This document shows positions 53,801-64,000 of a stretch of DNA of 64,000 nucleotides, in pieces (position 1 is the stretch's first letter; each line of letters opens with the position of its first letter). The position numbers and the translations under genes were made by a program. The notes under the pieces were generated by a model. It did not search any database. It was not told where the DNA came from and was given only the letters and a program-made list of their open reading frames with translations. The stretch comes from Omphiscola glabra (taxonomy: Eukaryota; Mollusca; Gastropoda; Lymnaeidae). The stretch covers positions 2,046,001 through 2,110,000 of the forward strand of contig OZ024809.1 in the NCBI GenBank assembly GCA_964017045.1. The letters are read 5' to 3'.

Positions 53801-56800
53801 TTAGATATATTGCTTCATTTGTATTGACAGACTTGTGTTCAGTGCTCTGAGATATATTGCTTCATTTGTATTGACAGACTTGTGTTCAGTGCTCTTAGAT
53901 ATATTGCTTCATTTGTATTGACAGACTTGTGTTCAGTGCTCTTAGATATATTGCTTCATTTGTATTAACAGACTTGTGTTCAGTGCTCTTAGATATATTG
54001 CTTCATTTGTATTGACAGACTTGTGTTCAGTGCTCTGAGATATATTGCTTTGGTTGCTTCTCTGCATTTCACCTGAAAGGGGCTCTCAAACAGCATCGCA
54101 GTGTACCACTCAGTGTAAGTGTTTTTGTGTGCAATGGAGTCAGTTATCTCATATACCAAGCGTCTCTGCTTTCTAATTATATATATATTATTCAGTGTTT
54201 TTCGTCTTCAGGTAACTTAAAAAAACAACCTTTCAAATGCAAAAATTTAACTTTTTTTGATTAATTTTTACAAAAATTTAGTAATTAAAAATTACCAAAA
54301 AAAAATGTAGAATAATTTTGCCTCTATTGAAACAAAGTAGAAAATTAAAAAATCTGATTTAAGTTCACTTTTAAGAGCTATAATGCTGTGCTAGATCTTA
54401 AGACATGAAAAAATGTTGAGGTAATTTCAAATCATTGTTAAATGAACTTTACTGGTGTTGAAGTAAAAAATGCTTAATTTCCCCTGTCATCCCCAAGCAT
54501 TTTAATCACATCTAATTTGAAGAAGTAAAAAGGATCGGTAAAAAAAAATAAAATTTTGAAGTGACAATTACGTCAAACTTTTTGTCCTACACCAGGCGAC
54601 AGGACCAAGAGTTTGCATGTCTCCACGAACCAACACAGACCCACATTCGCCAAGGTTGGTAAAAAACTAGGAGCAGGAGAATGATCAATATTCTCCTCAC
54701 GTAACTTTAAACAAAGGATGATAAGCTTGGGTTCTTTTATGTAATAAAGTTAAATTATTATTTTGTTTTTTAAAATAGTTGCAGTTTTTATTCAGATTTT
54801 CACCAAAAGAGCCAACTAGATTTGTTTGCAAATATTTGCAATTTATATTTAGGGTTGCTAATCTAAGCTTGTGACTTTCTGAGGCAAGTCATTCTTAAAT
54901 CGGTGAGACCCTTTATCCATTATATGGGGTCTCATAAATCTGTATGAGCTTCCCTGGAGTTTGCACTGACTGCGTCTGCCACCAAGCTATCATAACTAGA
55001 GTTCTTCATCTTATTTGTATCACAGACTGGTAGTCTTGGGAAGCTTATTCATGCCATCATTTTAAATATTATTTTCAATTCAGTAAATACAGTCTCATTT
55101 TAAAAAGCTTTGAAGCCTATCTCTAGACCACCACAAGGTTTCACACCAACCACCACAGGGCTTCACACCAACCACCACAAGGTTTCACACCAACCACCAC
55201 AAGTTTTCACACCAACCACCACAGGGCTTCACACCAACCACCACAAGGTTTCACACCAACCACCACAGGGTTTCACACCAACCACCACAAGGTTTCACAC
55301 CAACCACCACAAGGTTTCACACCAACCACCACAGGGCTTCACACCAACCAGCACAGGGTTTCACACCAACCACCACAGGGCTTCACACCAACCAGCACAA
55401 GGTTTCACACCAACCAGCACAAGGTTTCACACCAACCACCACAAGGTTTCACACCAAGCTCATAACTGTCAGTAAGGAGCAAGGAAAAAACATAATTCCG
55501 CTCATAAGATCTTACAAGCTTGCCGGTTTTGGGTTGGCAGGGAAGGGTGTGTGTGGGTGTATATGTGTTTTGGGGATGGTGATGAGCTACTGGTTTAATT
55601 TTGCTGTGATACATCCGTCCTCTCAAAATTGAATAATAATATACCTATTAACAAATAGTGTGTATGCCAAATCATGTCCCCCAGAACTATTCTTCACCAC
55701 CACCACCCCCCACCCCGTTTAGACCAAGGTAGCTTATCTTCCTTGTTGTGTTACAGAAAATGATATGTGACAACTCATCTGCAACAGTGACAGCATGACA
55801 GTGTGCTTGCTTGGATTGCTACTAGACAGCTCCAGTTGAGCTTAATGAAAAAACAAATAGCAGTTCTTTTTTTTCTTTCTTTTTTTTACAACCGTTGATC
55901 CCAAAACCCTTTGTTAATAAACTTTTTTCTCTTTAAATTATTGTTGAGTTCTGTCTCCTATTTGTATTACTTTGTACAGTGGAAGCCAAGCAAGTGGGTC
56001 TGTGCCAGCCTGCTCTGTAAGTTTAGCTTTCATTTTACTCAGTTGGTCTTCTAAAAGAATGTATGCTTGAAGACTTAAATTGACTTCAGGCTACTGCCAA
56101 TGTTTATATTGTGTTATGTTATTTGATATGATAGCTTACAATTTTTAATTAAGTTACTTTTAATTTTAATTAATTTACTGTTTTTAATCTCAAGAACTTA
56201 GGTTCAAGTTATTTTTTAAATGTTAATTACGTTCATTTTATTTATTTTGTTTGGTCTCTTCCCCAATTAAGAAATATTGTCAATTCATATTTTCTATATT
56301 TATTTTACCAATATTTTTTTCTCGTGCACATTTCAAACAGTGTCGGCTAAGTCACAAAGTAAAATAGCTCTCCAAACTTAAAATCACCTTTCAACAAATA
56401 AAATGACCATCACCTTTCAACAAATAAAATGACCATCACCTTTCAACAAATAAAATGACCAAAATTACTTTAAAAAACAACAAAACATAAAGAAACCTAA
56501 GCAACCTTCTGCAAACAGTGTTTTATTTGACAGTTACTTAACACACAACAAAAACTTTTCCAACTCACCTACTTGGTCTGGCTCAACAGACACGTCCAGT
56601 GTAACAACAGATACACTAAGCAATAATTGTGATTTACAATGAATGACGCGCGGTGCTGGTGCCTTGTTTAACAGGTGTCATTCAGTGGTGAATCTGGAGC
56701 GGCCCAAGCCTCCCCATCCGCCGGTGACCCCGCACTGCTGCGTGGGGACTATGACGAGTCACAAAGTGCGGCTTCCTTCCAGCAGGCTTTAATGGCGTGG

Positions 56801-59800
56801 AGACAAGGAGATCAACCCAAAGCTTTCCAGCCAACAGCGACCCCATCAAAAAGAATAGCCTCCCCTGTCAAATCACCAGGTAAGTTTTCCACAGACATCA
56901 GAAGTCATCTGACTTTTTCATTTATTTTAAAGACTTCCTTAAAAAAAGAGACAGACATTCTTATCGGAAGAGAAGAACACGCATAGGGTTATTGAATTTA
57001 TAATGCATTGTTCAACATGCTCAATCAACTACTGGAAATCAGAATCTGAAAAATGGTGTGGATTTTATTTTCTGTTTAACTAAAGTGTAACATTACTGAA
57101 TGTCATTGTGTATTCAGTATGTTATATAATACTTCATGTTTGCCTATGGTCCTTTCTTTCTGTTACCTCTGTCATCCTTAATTTTATTCACTCATCTCAA
57201 GAATTGAATAGGCCCGATATATCACACAGTTCTTTATTCACATAATTGATACAAATATAATTCTTGAATTAGTTAAATCCATGTAACAGATGTAGTTACA
57301 ATATAACATAAGAAATATTACACACTTTAATATTATTCTATCCATGAATTCACATCACATTGAAATATGGCTTCCCTCTCTCTCTGACCAAAAAACGTGC
57401 ACCCTCAATGGCGTCCAGCATCACTCTCTGTAAAAACATGACATACTCATTCGCCACAAAAACTAGTTCCCCTTATTCTCATCCTATGATTAAATCACTA
57501 CGCCACCGTGCATAGAAATAAATAATACAGTCATGTGACTGAGTACCATTAACTCGTTGTGTTACATAAAGCAATTCATTCTTCTTTATCAATATATTAT
57601 TTAAACAAGGCTGATTCTTTATAAATGGCTCTATACATTATTTGTTGTGTTATTTCTGCATGAATATTTGAATATATTCTGTTTGCACCTTCAGTTTTCA
57701 CTCTGGATGAATCGACTGGAACGGTCGATCCACACAACATCCCCGAAATAAAATTTAAATCAACCCTCTCGTATGCTGACAGACTCATGTTGAAAAAGCA
57801 CAGGAGAACAGAACTGGCAGAGTACCCCACCCCGAGGCTGGGTAGTTCTAGAGACAATAGTCTATCAAAGGGGAACTCACCTTCACATGGTAGCCGGTCT
57901 CGATTCTCTGACACCTTTTCTGTGGGCCATCATGAAATTGACAGAGGAAGGTCACAAATCGGAAATAGCCGAGAAGGATCATTTATTGGTAAAATTTATT
58001 GACCAGCTATATAATGATTTCTTCTTTATTAATCAGAATCATGAGTTTAAGTTTCACATTTGAAAACTATTTTTTCTCTCTAAAATCTGAATTATTCTAT
58101 TATTTCTTATTGTTGCTGGGATATTTTTGTAAAATTATTTTTCTTATTTTTTTGTATCCTTATAATACTTTTATTATTGTCATATTATTATTTTTGGCAT
58201 TTGTTCCATGTCACTAAGAATCTAATTCAGAAGATGTCACCATTTATTGGCTATCCATCCTGTTTAAAATTTCAAATTGAAATGCATTGTAACAAAATTT
58301 GATATGAATATATCTTATTTATTAAATGCTTAGGTCTGCCTAAATACTCTGCATCTTTTATTCCCGAATCTTTCCAACATTTCTGATATCTCAAAACTGA
58401 ATGGACATTGATATATCAACAAAGAATAAGAAAATTTATTTTTTTTCAGTTTCAGTAAGTTAAACACTTTTTAAAAGAACATATTCCATTTGAGTGCAGA
58501 TGATGGTGAGCGAGTTGACTTCCAGTCACTGTTTGAGGCTGTCACATCGTCCGACTCACCCGACCACAACATCATCGGTGGCTCGTCTTACCGCAACATC
58601 ACCCCTTCATCCTCTAATTCTAGTGTTGTATCATTTGATGAGTCGACAACATCAAGTGCTGTAAGTTTATCAATGTTGCTGTCTTACTCTGGGATGGAAA
58701 GTTCTTTTATTTTCATGGCTCAAAGCAAATGCGACAATATGAATGTTAAATAAAATGTTAAAATGTCGGCCTTTAATTAATGAAGACTGTGATTTATCAT
58801 TAAACCCTCGTGGAGCAGTTGCTCGCAAGCAAACTTGTACATAAAAATACTATGATGAATGTGGATGGACTGAATACCAATTTGTGTGGGGGAAAAAATT
58901 ATGTATCATTTTAAAAAAAAATTAAAATATATAAATAAATGCAATAATTCCTCATACAGCTGTCAACTTGTCTCCAAATCAAACAAGAAGCAGGATTTTG
59001 TGTTACATGCCTGACATGTTATAGTTATTCTGGCCTCTGATCTGGATGGGACAATAATTGTGATTCTCTCCCGATTGAATTTAAATTATCCATATATATA
59101 TAGCACATTCTAAATCCTCCCATGATTATTGAGTTCAAACTGTCATTTGACATTTGACATGAGACCAGAAAAGGATCCACACAATATATCTGTTTTATAA
59201 ATTTTTTGTGATTCAATGAATTATATTCAGTCAACAAAATAAAAAATGACATTTACTTGTGTTTTATGTTGTCAAGAAAATATATATGTCACACGTATGT
59301 GAATATGTTTATTTCATTGCCTGATGTTTAAAAAGTAATTCTACCTACAAACCCCCCCCCCCCACCCCACTCCCCACAGAAAACAATGTCAACAGCAGCA
59401 TCAGAGAGTTCCTCTAAATTGTATGTGGTTCAAGAGGTTTCAGATTTAGAGTACTGGCAACTACAACACAACATAGACAGGTAAGTAAGCATTGAAGTTG
59501 AACATAAATTGATAGGACACCTTTTAGGTTTGGCTTAGTCATGTCAAGGACAATGTTTAGGTTTGACTTAGTCATGTCAAGGACAATGTTTAGGTTTGAC
59601 GTAGTCATGTCAAGGACAATGTTTAGGTTTGACCTAGCCATGTCAAGGACAATGTTTACGTTTGACTTAGTCATGTCAAGGACAATGTTTAGGTTTGACG
59701 TAGTCATGTCAAGGACAATGTTTAGGTTTGACGTAGTCATGTCAAGGACAATGTTTAGGTTTGACGTCGTCATGTCGCTAAAGTTTGTAATTTTTATTTT

Positions 59801-62800
59801 GCTAGAAACTATTGGAGGCTCATGGCAGGATCTTTCTTGATAGCAAAGTTTTTAAACCAAAGCAACATTTTTAAACCAAAGCAACATTTTTTTTCTTTGG
59901 CTAACAACCTACTCCGACTAGAAGTATCATATCTACTTATTATTTTATCAGACTAACTGAACCTACTCGAGCTAGAAATATCATATTTACTCATTGTTCA
60001 ATCATTGAATAAATAATAATTTATGGTTACCGGAAATTTGATCGAAAGAAATTTCGTCGACGGAAAATTGATCGACGGTAATTTGGTCGAATCTTTTTTA
60101 CAGTCGAGACGTTAAAATGTTTGTCAAATTTCTTTTTGAACGCACTATACTATATAGTAAAACAAAATAATGCGTTCAAAAAGAAATTTGACGCAAAATT
60201 TTAACGTATAAATAAAAAAAACGATTCGACCAAATTTCCGTTCGATCAAATTTCCGTCGATCGATTTTCCGTCGACCAAATTTCTTTGGATCAAATTTCC
60301 GGATACGGCCATTTATATTTAGCCTTTTTTTTTTCTGTTTTACATATTTAAAAAAATAAAAAGAAAAGAAAAAATTTAAAAAAAATATATGTAAAACAAT
60401 AAAAAAAACAAGGCTAAAAATATAAATAATTATATTTTAGCCTTGTTTTTTTATTGTTTGACATATTTTTTCAAAACATTCCCAGCCAATCATCATCGAG
60501 ATTTCCAGTCGATGAAAAAGCGAATAGACCCAAGTCAAGCTCTACCAAACGTATCTCAATGAAACAAGAGTCAGTTTCAGAATTGTTCCCGTCCGGCAAC
60601 AGCACACCTATCCCTTCTGTTTCGGAGACATCCACAGCCCAAAAAATTATCAACACAAAGAAGAGGAAATCGGATGAATCAAGGTCAATTGCTCGGAAAG
60701 AAAACTCAGATTTGGTCAGATCTGCTGTCCTGCTTGGAGGTGATGAAAGCTCTACAGATCTCTCGGCAAGGTCAAAGTCCAGCAGATCTAGAGTGGGAAC
60801 CAGCAGAGCAAAGCCTAGGCCAACATCAAGGGCAGAGAGCAGAGCTGCCTCTAACATGGGGTAAGGTAGTACTGACCACACGTCTTCATAAAAATAGTGA
60901 AATAATTTTGAAATGTTTTGAAAAATAAATTAAATTTTGAAATAGTTTTTAACAGAATTTTTTTTTTGAAGGAAATTTCTAATGAGAGTTAAATAATTTC
61001 ATTTTAAACTGGCCAGGATTTAAATGGTTTCACTTTCAGACTTAAAGGGATTTTAACGAAAACCCCAAGTGATGCCCTGAAACATGTGGCTCACATGGTC
61101 CAGTCTTCGGCCACCTACCAGTCCCCCATGGAAGACTTCTTTCTGGCTGGTGTTGAAGCAAGTCACCAACAGCCCACTAGTAGCAGGCTCACACCATCAA
61201 AGCAAGTGAGAAATGACCAGCACCCCAAGAGCAGGGTCGGAAAGGATGTCATCACAGTCAGCAACAGACGTGAGCAAAGGCTTTTTAAAGCTGTCCTAAT
61301 TTTATTTGCCCTTCTGCTGTTTTGGTTGCTGTCTGCATCCATCTTGAGATGTTTTAAAACAATGTATATTCCCCTTTTTAATGTGAACTTATAATTAGAT
61401 GTGTAATGTGTAGTGACATTGATGGCATCTGATTGTATAGTGACAGTGAGGACATTTGATTGTGTAGTGATATTGATGACATCTGATTGGATAGTGATAT
61501 TGATGACATCCATGTAGTGACATTGATGACATTTAATTGTGTAGTGACATTGATGACATCTGTGTGGTGATATTGATGACATCTGTGTAGTGACATTGAT
61601 GACATTTAATTGTGTAGTGACATTGATGACATCTGTGTGGTGACATTGATGGCATCTGTGTAGTGACATTGATGACATCTGTGTGGTGATATTAATGACA
61701 TCTGTGTGGTGACATTGATGACATCTGTGTAGTGACATTGATGACATCTGTGTGGTGACATTGATGACATCTATGTGGTGACATTGATGACATCTGTGTA
61801 GTGATATGTAAAATCCCACCCCAGGCTTGTTCCTGTTTCCCACTTTGGATGTGGAGGTTGTTTTCTCAATGTTTACCTCCTACTCAAGAGTAGTTGCCTG
61901 GCAAGGGTGGTGAATTCATTCCACCTGCTGGGGTAACAGGGTTAACCTTTCAGCAGTTATGTTGTGCTGTTCTTAAAAAAGCATCTACAGTATTTTGTAT
62001 TGCTACTAGATTCCACAGAATAAACCTAGATTCCATAGAATAAACCTAGGTTCCATAGAAAAAGCCTAGATTCCATATAATAAACCTAGGTTCCATAGAA
62101 TAAGACTAGATTCCATATGATGTAACATAATCTTTCCCCTCTTGTGAGATATCTCCACCCCACCCCCTGCCAGCAAAGAGGCTCAACAAAACTTACCCCT
62201 TAAAAGTCAAGTTATAATTTTTTTTAAACTGCAGGTATTTTTGTTGTCATAATTTTCCCCCATTTACTTGCAGTTTACCAAATGGCCCCGAGGTCATGGC
62301 GCCCTGATAGTAGCCTTGGAGAGACTGTCCCCTTGAGCGATGTCAAGTTTGATATGACAGAGGAAATGACCTTGGCCTACTCTTACAGTAGACAGATCGG
62401 TGGTCAGGCAGCTGAGTGGCGGCCATCTTCTATTCAGAGCAGGTAACTTATGTGTTATATGGATTATTTCGGTCTTGACCTTAAGCTCAGGTATTTTCTT
62501 CTTTGCCAGTCAGGTGAAGGCCGCGGACCCCTTCTTATAATAAAGTATTTAAATAAATTTAATAAAATTACCAAGGAAATGCAGTCCCCTTTAACAGACC
62601 ACTAGGGTCTCAGTGGACCGCATATTAAAAATCCCTAAATTAGTGGAAAGGGAATATGGGATAAATAGGATTACGTAAATGCACAATGGTAAATTGAATT
62701 GAGGGATATACTTTAAAAAATCACCCGGGTGGGGGCGGGGGGGGGGGGGTAAAGCATTAACAGAAGTCAGTGAAAAACTTATTAATTCCTCTCATATTTA

Positions 62801-63817
62801 ATGTGAAAATGTTTACCTCCCTTTAACTCTTTATATGCATTTTTAAAAAAATGTAGTTGACGTTTTCCCCCTTGTTTCATTTTTGCAAACGCACATTTCT
62901 GTCTCAAGAGAACAACAACTCAAAGTGCTCTTGACTTATTCTCCTCAGAGTTCAAATGCCACCCGGAGACATTGACCACAAATCTTCGCTGGTCTTTGGA
63001 GATGAGATGTTTACCAATGAAGCTGCAGCCATCGCCGGATCCATTAAAGCTCCTAGGGTGCCGTCGATTCAACGCAGTCACCCCGGTTTCAAAAGATCTA
63101 CTCAGTTGGATAGAGGCGATTCTGCCACTGTCAAATCTCAGGCACCAAAAAGTGTCACTGCTCCCCTGGGCAAGCCCTCGGGACGTCATAAAATCCCCAA
63201 CAGAGATTCACTGGGGACACCTAAAAATAGTCGAGATTCCACACCTAAAAATAGTAGAGATTCCACACCTAAAAGTAGTCAAGATTCTACGCCTAAAAAT
63301 AGCTTGGATGCAACAAATGATGATTATGTGGACAAACCTAAACCAGCCTCCAGACAACACAGATCCATTGCATCAAAACTGAAGTCTGACCACCTTTTAG
63401 GTCCTTCCCCTAGTAAAAACATTCCTGCTCTGACAACAAGGGATAAAAAACCACAGGAGAACTCACATTCCAAATCTTCAGACAACACTGCCAACAAGCC
63501 AGTGCTTTCCCGACAGAACAGTCAGAGCTCCACCATTTCTAGTAGAGACCTGTCGGCAGCCGGGCCGGGCCCCAATGCTAAATCTTCCTTATCTAAATAC
63601 AAAAAGGAGCAAATAACGCAACAGGCCGCTCACAACTCAAAATCGGACATCACTCAAGGGCGGCCGGTCGCAATTCAAGGGTTAAAAAAGGGAGTGACCA
63701 GGTCCTCCCAACCCAAGGAGTCCACTTCTGCTAGACCTATTAGCTCAACGAATCTCCCGTTGGGCTCTAAGGTTCAGCTCACACAGCCAGTCAAGGGTAG
63801 ACCCAATAGTTCAACAG
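50802..63817 (+). CDS. ZBBX: Zinc finger B-box domain protein 1-like (5' part)
   Basis: Exons: 50802-50860, 52292-52405, 52807-52955, 53080-53207, 54019-54114, 54596-54654, 55980-56016, 56675-56879, 57695-57988, 58500-58660, 59380-59480, 60486-60860, 61040-61269, 62274-62442, 62949-63817 (donor follows; gene continues off the window). The 3046 nt give at least 1015 codons with all phases consistent. Residues 1-20 have SVRLRAQN, like the start of ZBBX; 20-58 are coiled coil; then GTGFWSKGQT; the B-box zinc site at about 137-182 (CGQCEDRTATL / CVQCSEIYCFGCFSAFHLKG); FQQALMAWRQG in exon 8; the rest is Ser/Thr/Lys-rich and disordered, with STPKNSRD repeats at about 815-850. ZBBX is linked to motile cilia in vertebrates; its molecular role is not established. 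ATG 50802 is the first in frame before the conserved start. Confidence 0.88.
50861..52291. other. ZBBX intron 1: nothing recognisable
   Basis: AT-rich intron with no repeat or exon that I can support. Confidence 0.5.
52942..53013 (+). repeat. 36-bp duplication spanning ZBBX exon 3 donor
   Basis: AGATGAACCTATAGGTAGGG...TTTAGGTAA is followed after a few bases by AGATGACCCTATAGGTATGG...TTTAGGTAA. The first copy has the last 14 nt of exon 3 and its donor (52956); the second repeats the border (donor-like GT at 52992). Reading through meets TAG, so the second donor cannot add coding sequence. Confidence 0.8.
53683..54050 (+). repeat. 47-bp array repeating the ZBBX exon 5 acceptor (8 copies)
   Basis: The unit TTGTATTGACAG|ACTTGTGTTCAGTGCTCT(T/G)AGATATATTGCTTCA repeats with AG|ACTTG borders at 53690, 53737, 53784, 53831, 53878, 53925, 53972 and 54019. 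Only the last is the true exon, where TTGCTTTGGTTGCTTC replaces TTGCTTCATTTG. Each unit copies intron end plus the first ~30 nt of the exon encoding the second zinc knuckle of the B-box. The unit length (47) is not a multiple of 3, and most units have an in-frame TAG. Confidence 0.92.
55128..55460. repeat. 22-bp minisatellite, about 15 units, ZBBX intron 6
   Basis: Units of ACCACAAGGTTTCACACCAACC and ACCACAGGGCTTCACACCAACC alternate. The array produces a 121-codon repetitive frame on the plus strand that is not a gene. It lies in the intron between exons 54596-54654 and 55980-56016. Confidence 0.9.
56387..56462. repeat. 26-bp tandem repeat, three units
   Basis: CACCTTTCAACAAATAAAAT GACCAT is repeated three times in ZBBX intron 7. 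Simple minisatellite. Confidence 0.85.
56880..57694. other. ZBBX intron 8: nothing recognisable
   Basis: No repeat or exon supported; ordinary AT-rich intron. Confidence 0.5.
59535..59776. repeat. 33-bp minisatellite, about 7.5 units, ZBBX intron 11
   Basis: Unit GTCATGTCAAGGACAATG TTTAGGTTTGACGTA. Since 33 is divisible by 3, both strands show periodic frames (MSRTMFRFDVV on plus, MTTSNLNIVLD on minus); neither is coding. It starts about 55 bp after the exon 11 donor. Confidence 0.92.
60032..60302. mobile_element. ~270-bp fold-back MITE built of TCGA-rich repeats
   Basis: The left arm CCGGAAATTTGATCGAAAGA...GGTAATTTGGTCGAATC and right arm GATTCGACCAAATTTCCG...GATCAAATTTCCGG are inverted repeats of about 75 bp made of alternating (C/T)GACGGAAATT and GATCGA pieces. 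The centre is also palindromic: GTCAAATTTCTTTTTGAACGC pairs with GCGTTCAAAAAGAAATTTGAC, so nearly the whole element can fold. Related repeats are at 8038-8140. It lies in ZBBX intron 11. Confidence 0.8.
60385..60472. repeat. ~38-bp arm palindrome just before ZBBX exon 12
   Basis: ATATGTAAAACAATAAAAAA...ACAAGGCTAAAAATATAA is followed after a few bases by its near-complement TTATATTTTAGCCTTG...TTTATTGTTTGACATAT. A third, looser copy lies at 60312-60345. The palindrome ends about 15 nt before the exon 12 acceptor (60485), in the polypyrimidine region. Confidence 0.75.
61385..61812. repeat. 23-bp minisatellite, ~17 units, ZBBX intron 13
   Basis: Unit TGACATTGATGACATCTGT GTAG/GTGG with variants (TTTAATTGTGTAG). 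The minus strand shows a His/Cys-rich periodic frame up to 226 codons (61843-61163), which overlaps real exon 13 in antisense and is an artefact of the array. Confidence 0.92.
61998..62118. repeat. ~20-bp tandem repeat, about six units, ZBBX intron 13
   Basis: Units of CTAGATTCCATAGAATAAAC with single-base changes. Second minisatellite in the same intron. Confidence 0.88.
62443..62948. other. ZBBX intron 14, with G-run
   Basis: Contains GGTGGGGGCGGGGGGGGGGG at about 62729-62748, a potential G-rich structure, and otherwise AT-rich sequence. No exon. Confidence 0.6.
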
Positions 63818-64000
63818 GTAAATTTTTACTCTGTTACCTGTACCCTACCCTACTCTTTGATACTCCATTGCCTGTTCCCTACACTACTCATTGATCATTT
63901 CTCAATCCATATATTTCTCACTCTTTATTCTTCACTTAATACTCATAACATAATCTTCTCATAATCTTCTCATCTCTAAATTAATCCTCTCAAGCAAAGC
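63818..64000. other. ZBBX intron 15 start
   Basis: Follows the donor ACAG|GTAAAT. Pyrimidine-rich, with degenerate TACCCTAC and CTCATAATCTTCT repeats. The gene continues beyond the window. Confidence 0.6.

Noticed and set aside
53683..54018. Regular direct repeats that could be taken for a CRISPR array
   Set aside because: No unique spacers; units are contiguous copies of an intron-exon border in a eukaryotic gene.
55110..55475. 121-codon FTPTTTGLHTNHH-type repetitive protein
   Set aside because: Product of the 22-bp minisatellite in an intron; the frame exists only because three units make 66 nt.
59414..59840. Long repetitive frames on both strands (MSRTMFRFDVV / MTTSNLNIVLD)
   Set aside because: 33-bp minisatellite; a multiple of 3 keeps all frames open on both strands.
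60471..60881. 136-codon minus-strand frame
   Set aside because: Antisense shadow of ZBBX exon 12, whose splice sites and phase fit the gene.
61163..61843. 226-codon His/Cys-rich minus-strand frame resembling a metal-binding protein
   Set aside because: Arises from the 23-bp array (69-nt superperiod) and antisense of ZBBX exon 13.

Overview
The window is nuclear DNA from an animal, most likely a gastropod mollusc. Evidence: intron-rich genes with GT-AG introns (one GC-AG), AT-rich non-coding DNA, heavy loads of small non-autonomous transposons, and conserved metazoan proteins. A SPIN-type hAT element at 11.5 kb suggests a lymnaeid-like freshwater snail, because SPIN has been reported from Lymnaea stagnalis. 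That assignment is an inference.

Four protein-coding genes could be assembled exon by exon, with every splice phase checked arithmetically. (1) 1-7402, minus strand: 5' part of importin subunit alpha-3/4 (KPNA3/4-like), 7 coding exons, 291 codons, 3' end outside the window. (2) 12547-32169, plus strand: complete TM9SF2, 18 coding exons, 660 aa, with a 9-kb first intron full of transposons. (3) 35399-46712, minus strand: complete SF3A1, 19 coding exons, 776 aa. (4) 50802-63817, plus strand: ZBBX-like B-box protein, 15 coding exons, at least 1015 codons, continuing past the window edge. Genes 1/2 and 3/4 are head-to-head; 2/3 are tail-to-tail with poly(A) signals about 60 bp apart. They are four unrelated housekeeping or ciliary-type genes and form no pathway or operon.

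Region by region: 2.0-7.3 kb is importin intron 1 (a MITE at 3.6 kb and element A at 4.9-6.7 kb). 7.4-12.5 kb is intergenic (TCGA-type repeats, minisatellites, a LINE with a nested second LINE, SPIN inside another inverted-repeat element). 12.7-21.7 kb is TM9SF2 intron 1 (a Mutator-like element interrupted by element B, a palindrome, a LINE scrap, element C, then a Charlie-like hAT at 21.8 kb). 29.8-31.3 kb holds a piggyBac-type element and a SINE. 43.8-46.6 kb is SF3A1 intron 1 (a LINE with a nested MITE and a long fold-back element). 49.7-50.4 kb is a decayed Ty3/gypsy pol fragment. The ZBBX introns carry many minisatellites.

The most unusual signals are: (a) elements A, B and C, which share TAGGTAC...CCTA ends and each sit between perfect 7-bp direct repeats, forming a candidate undescribed DNA-transposon group; (b) SPIN with its 8-bp target duplication; (c) repeated tandem duplication of exon borders including the splice sites, at five exons of three genes; (d) a long inverted-dimer Mutator-like fold-back with hairpin ends. 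All calls are from reading the sequence; no database search was run.
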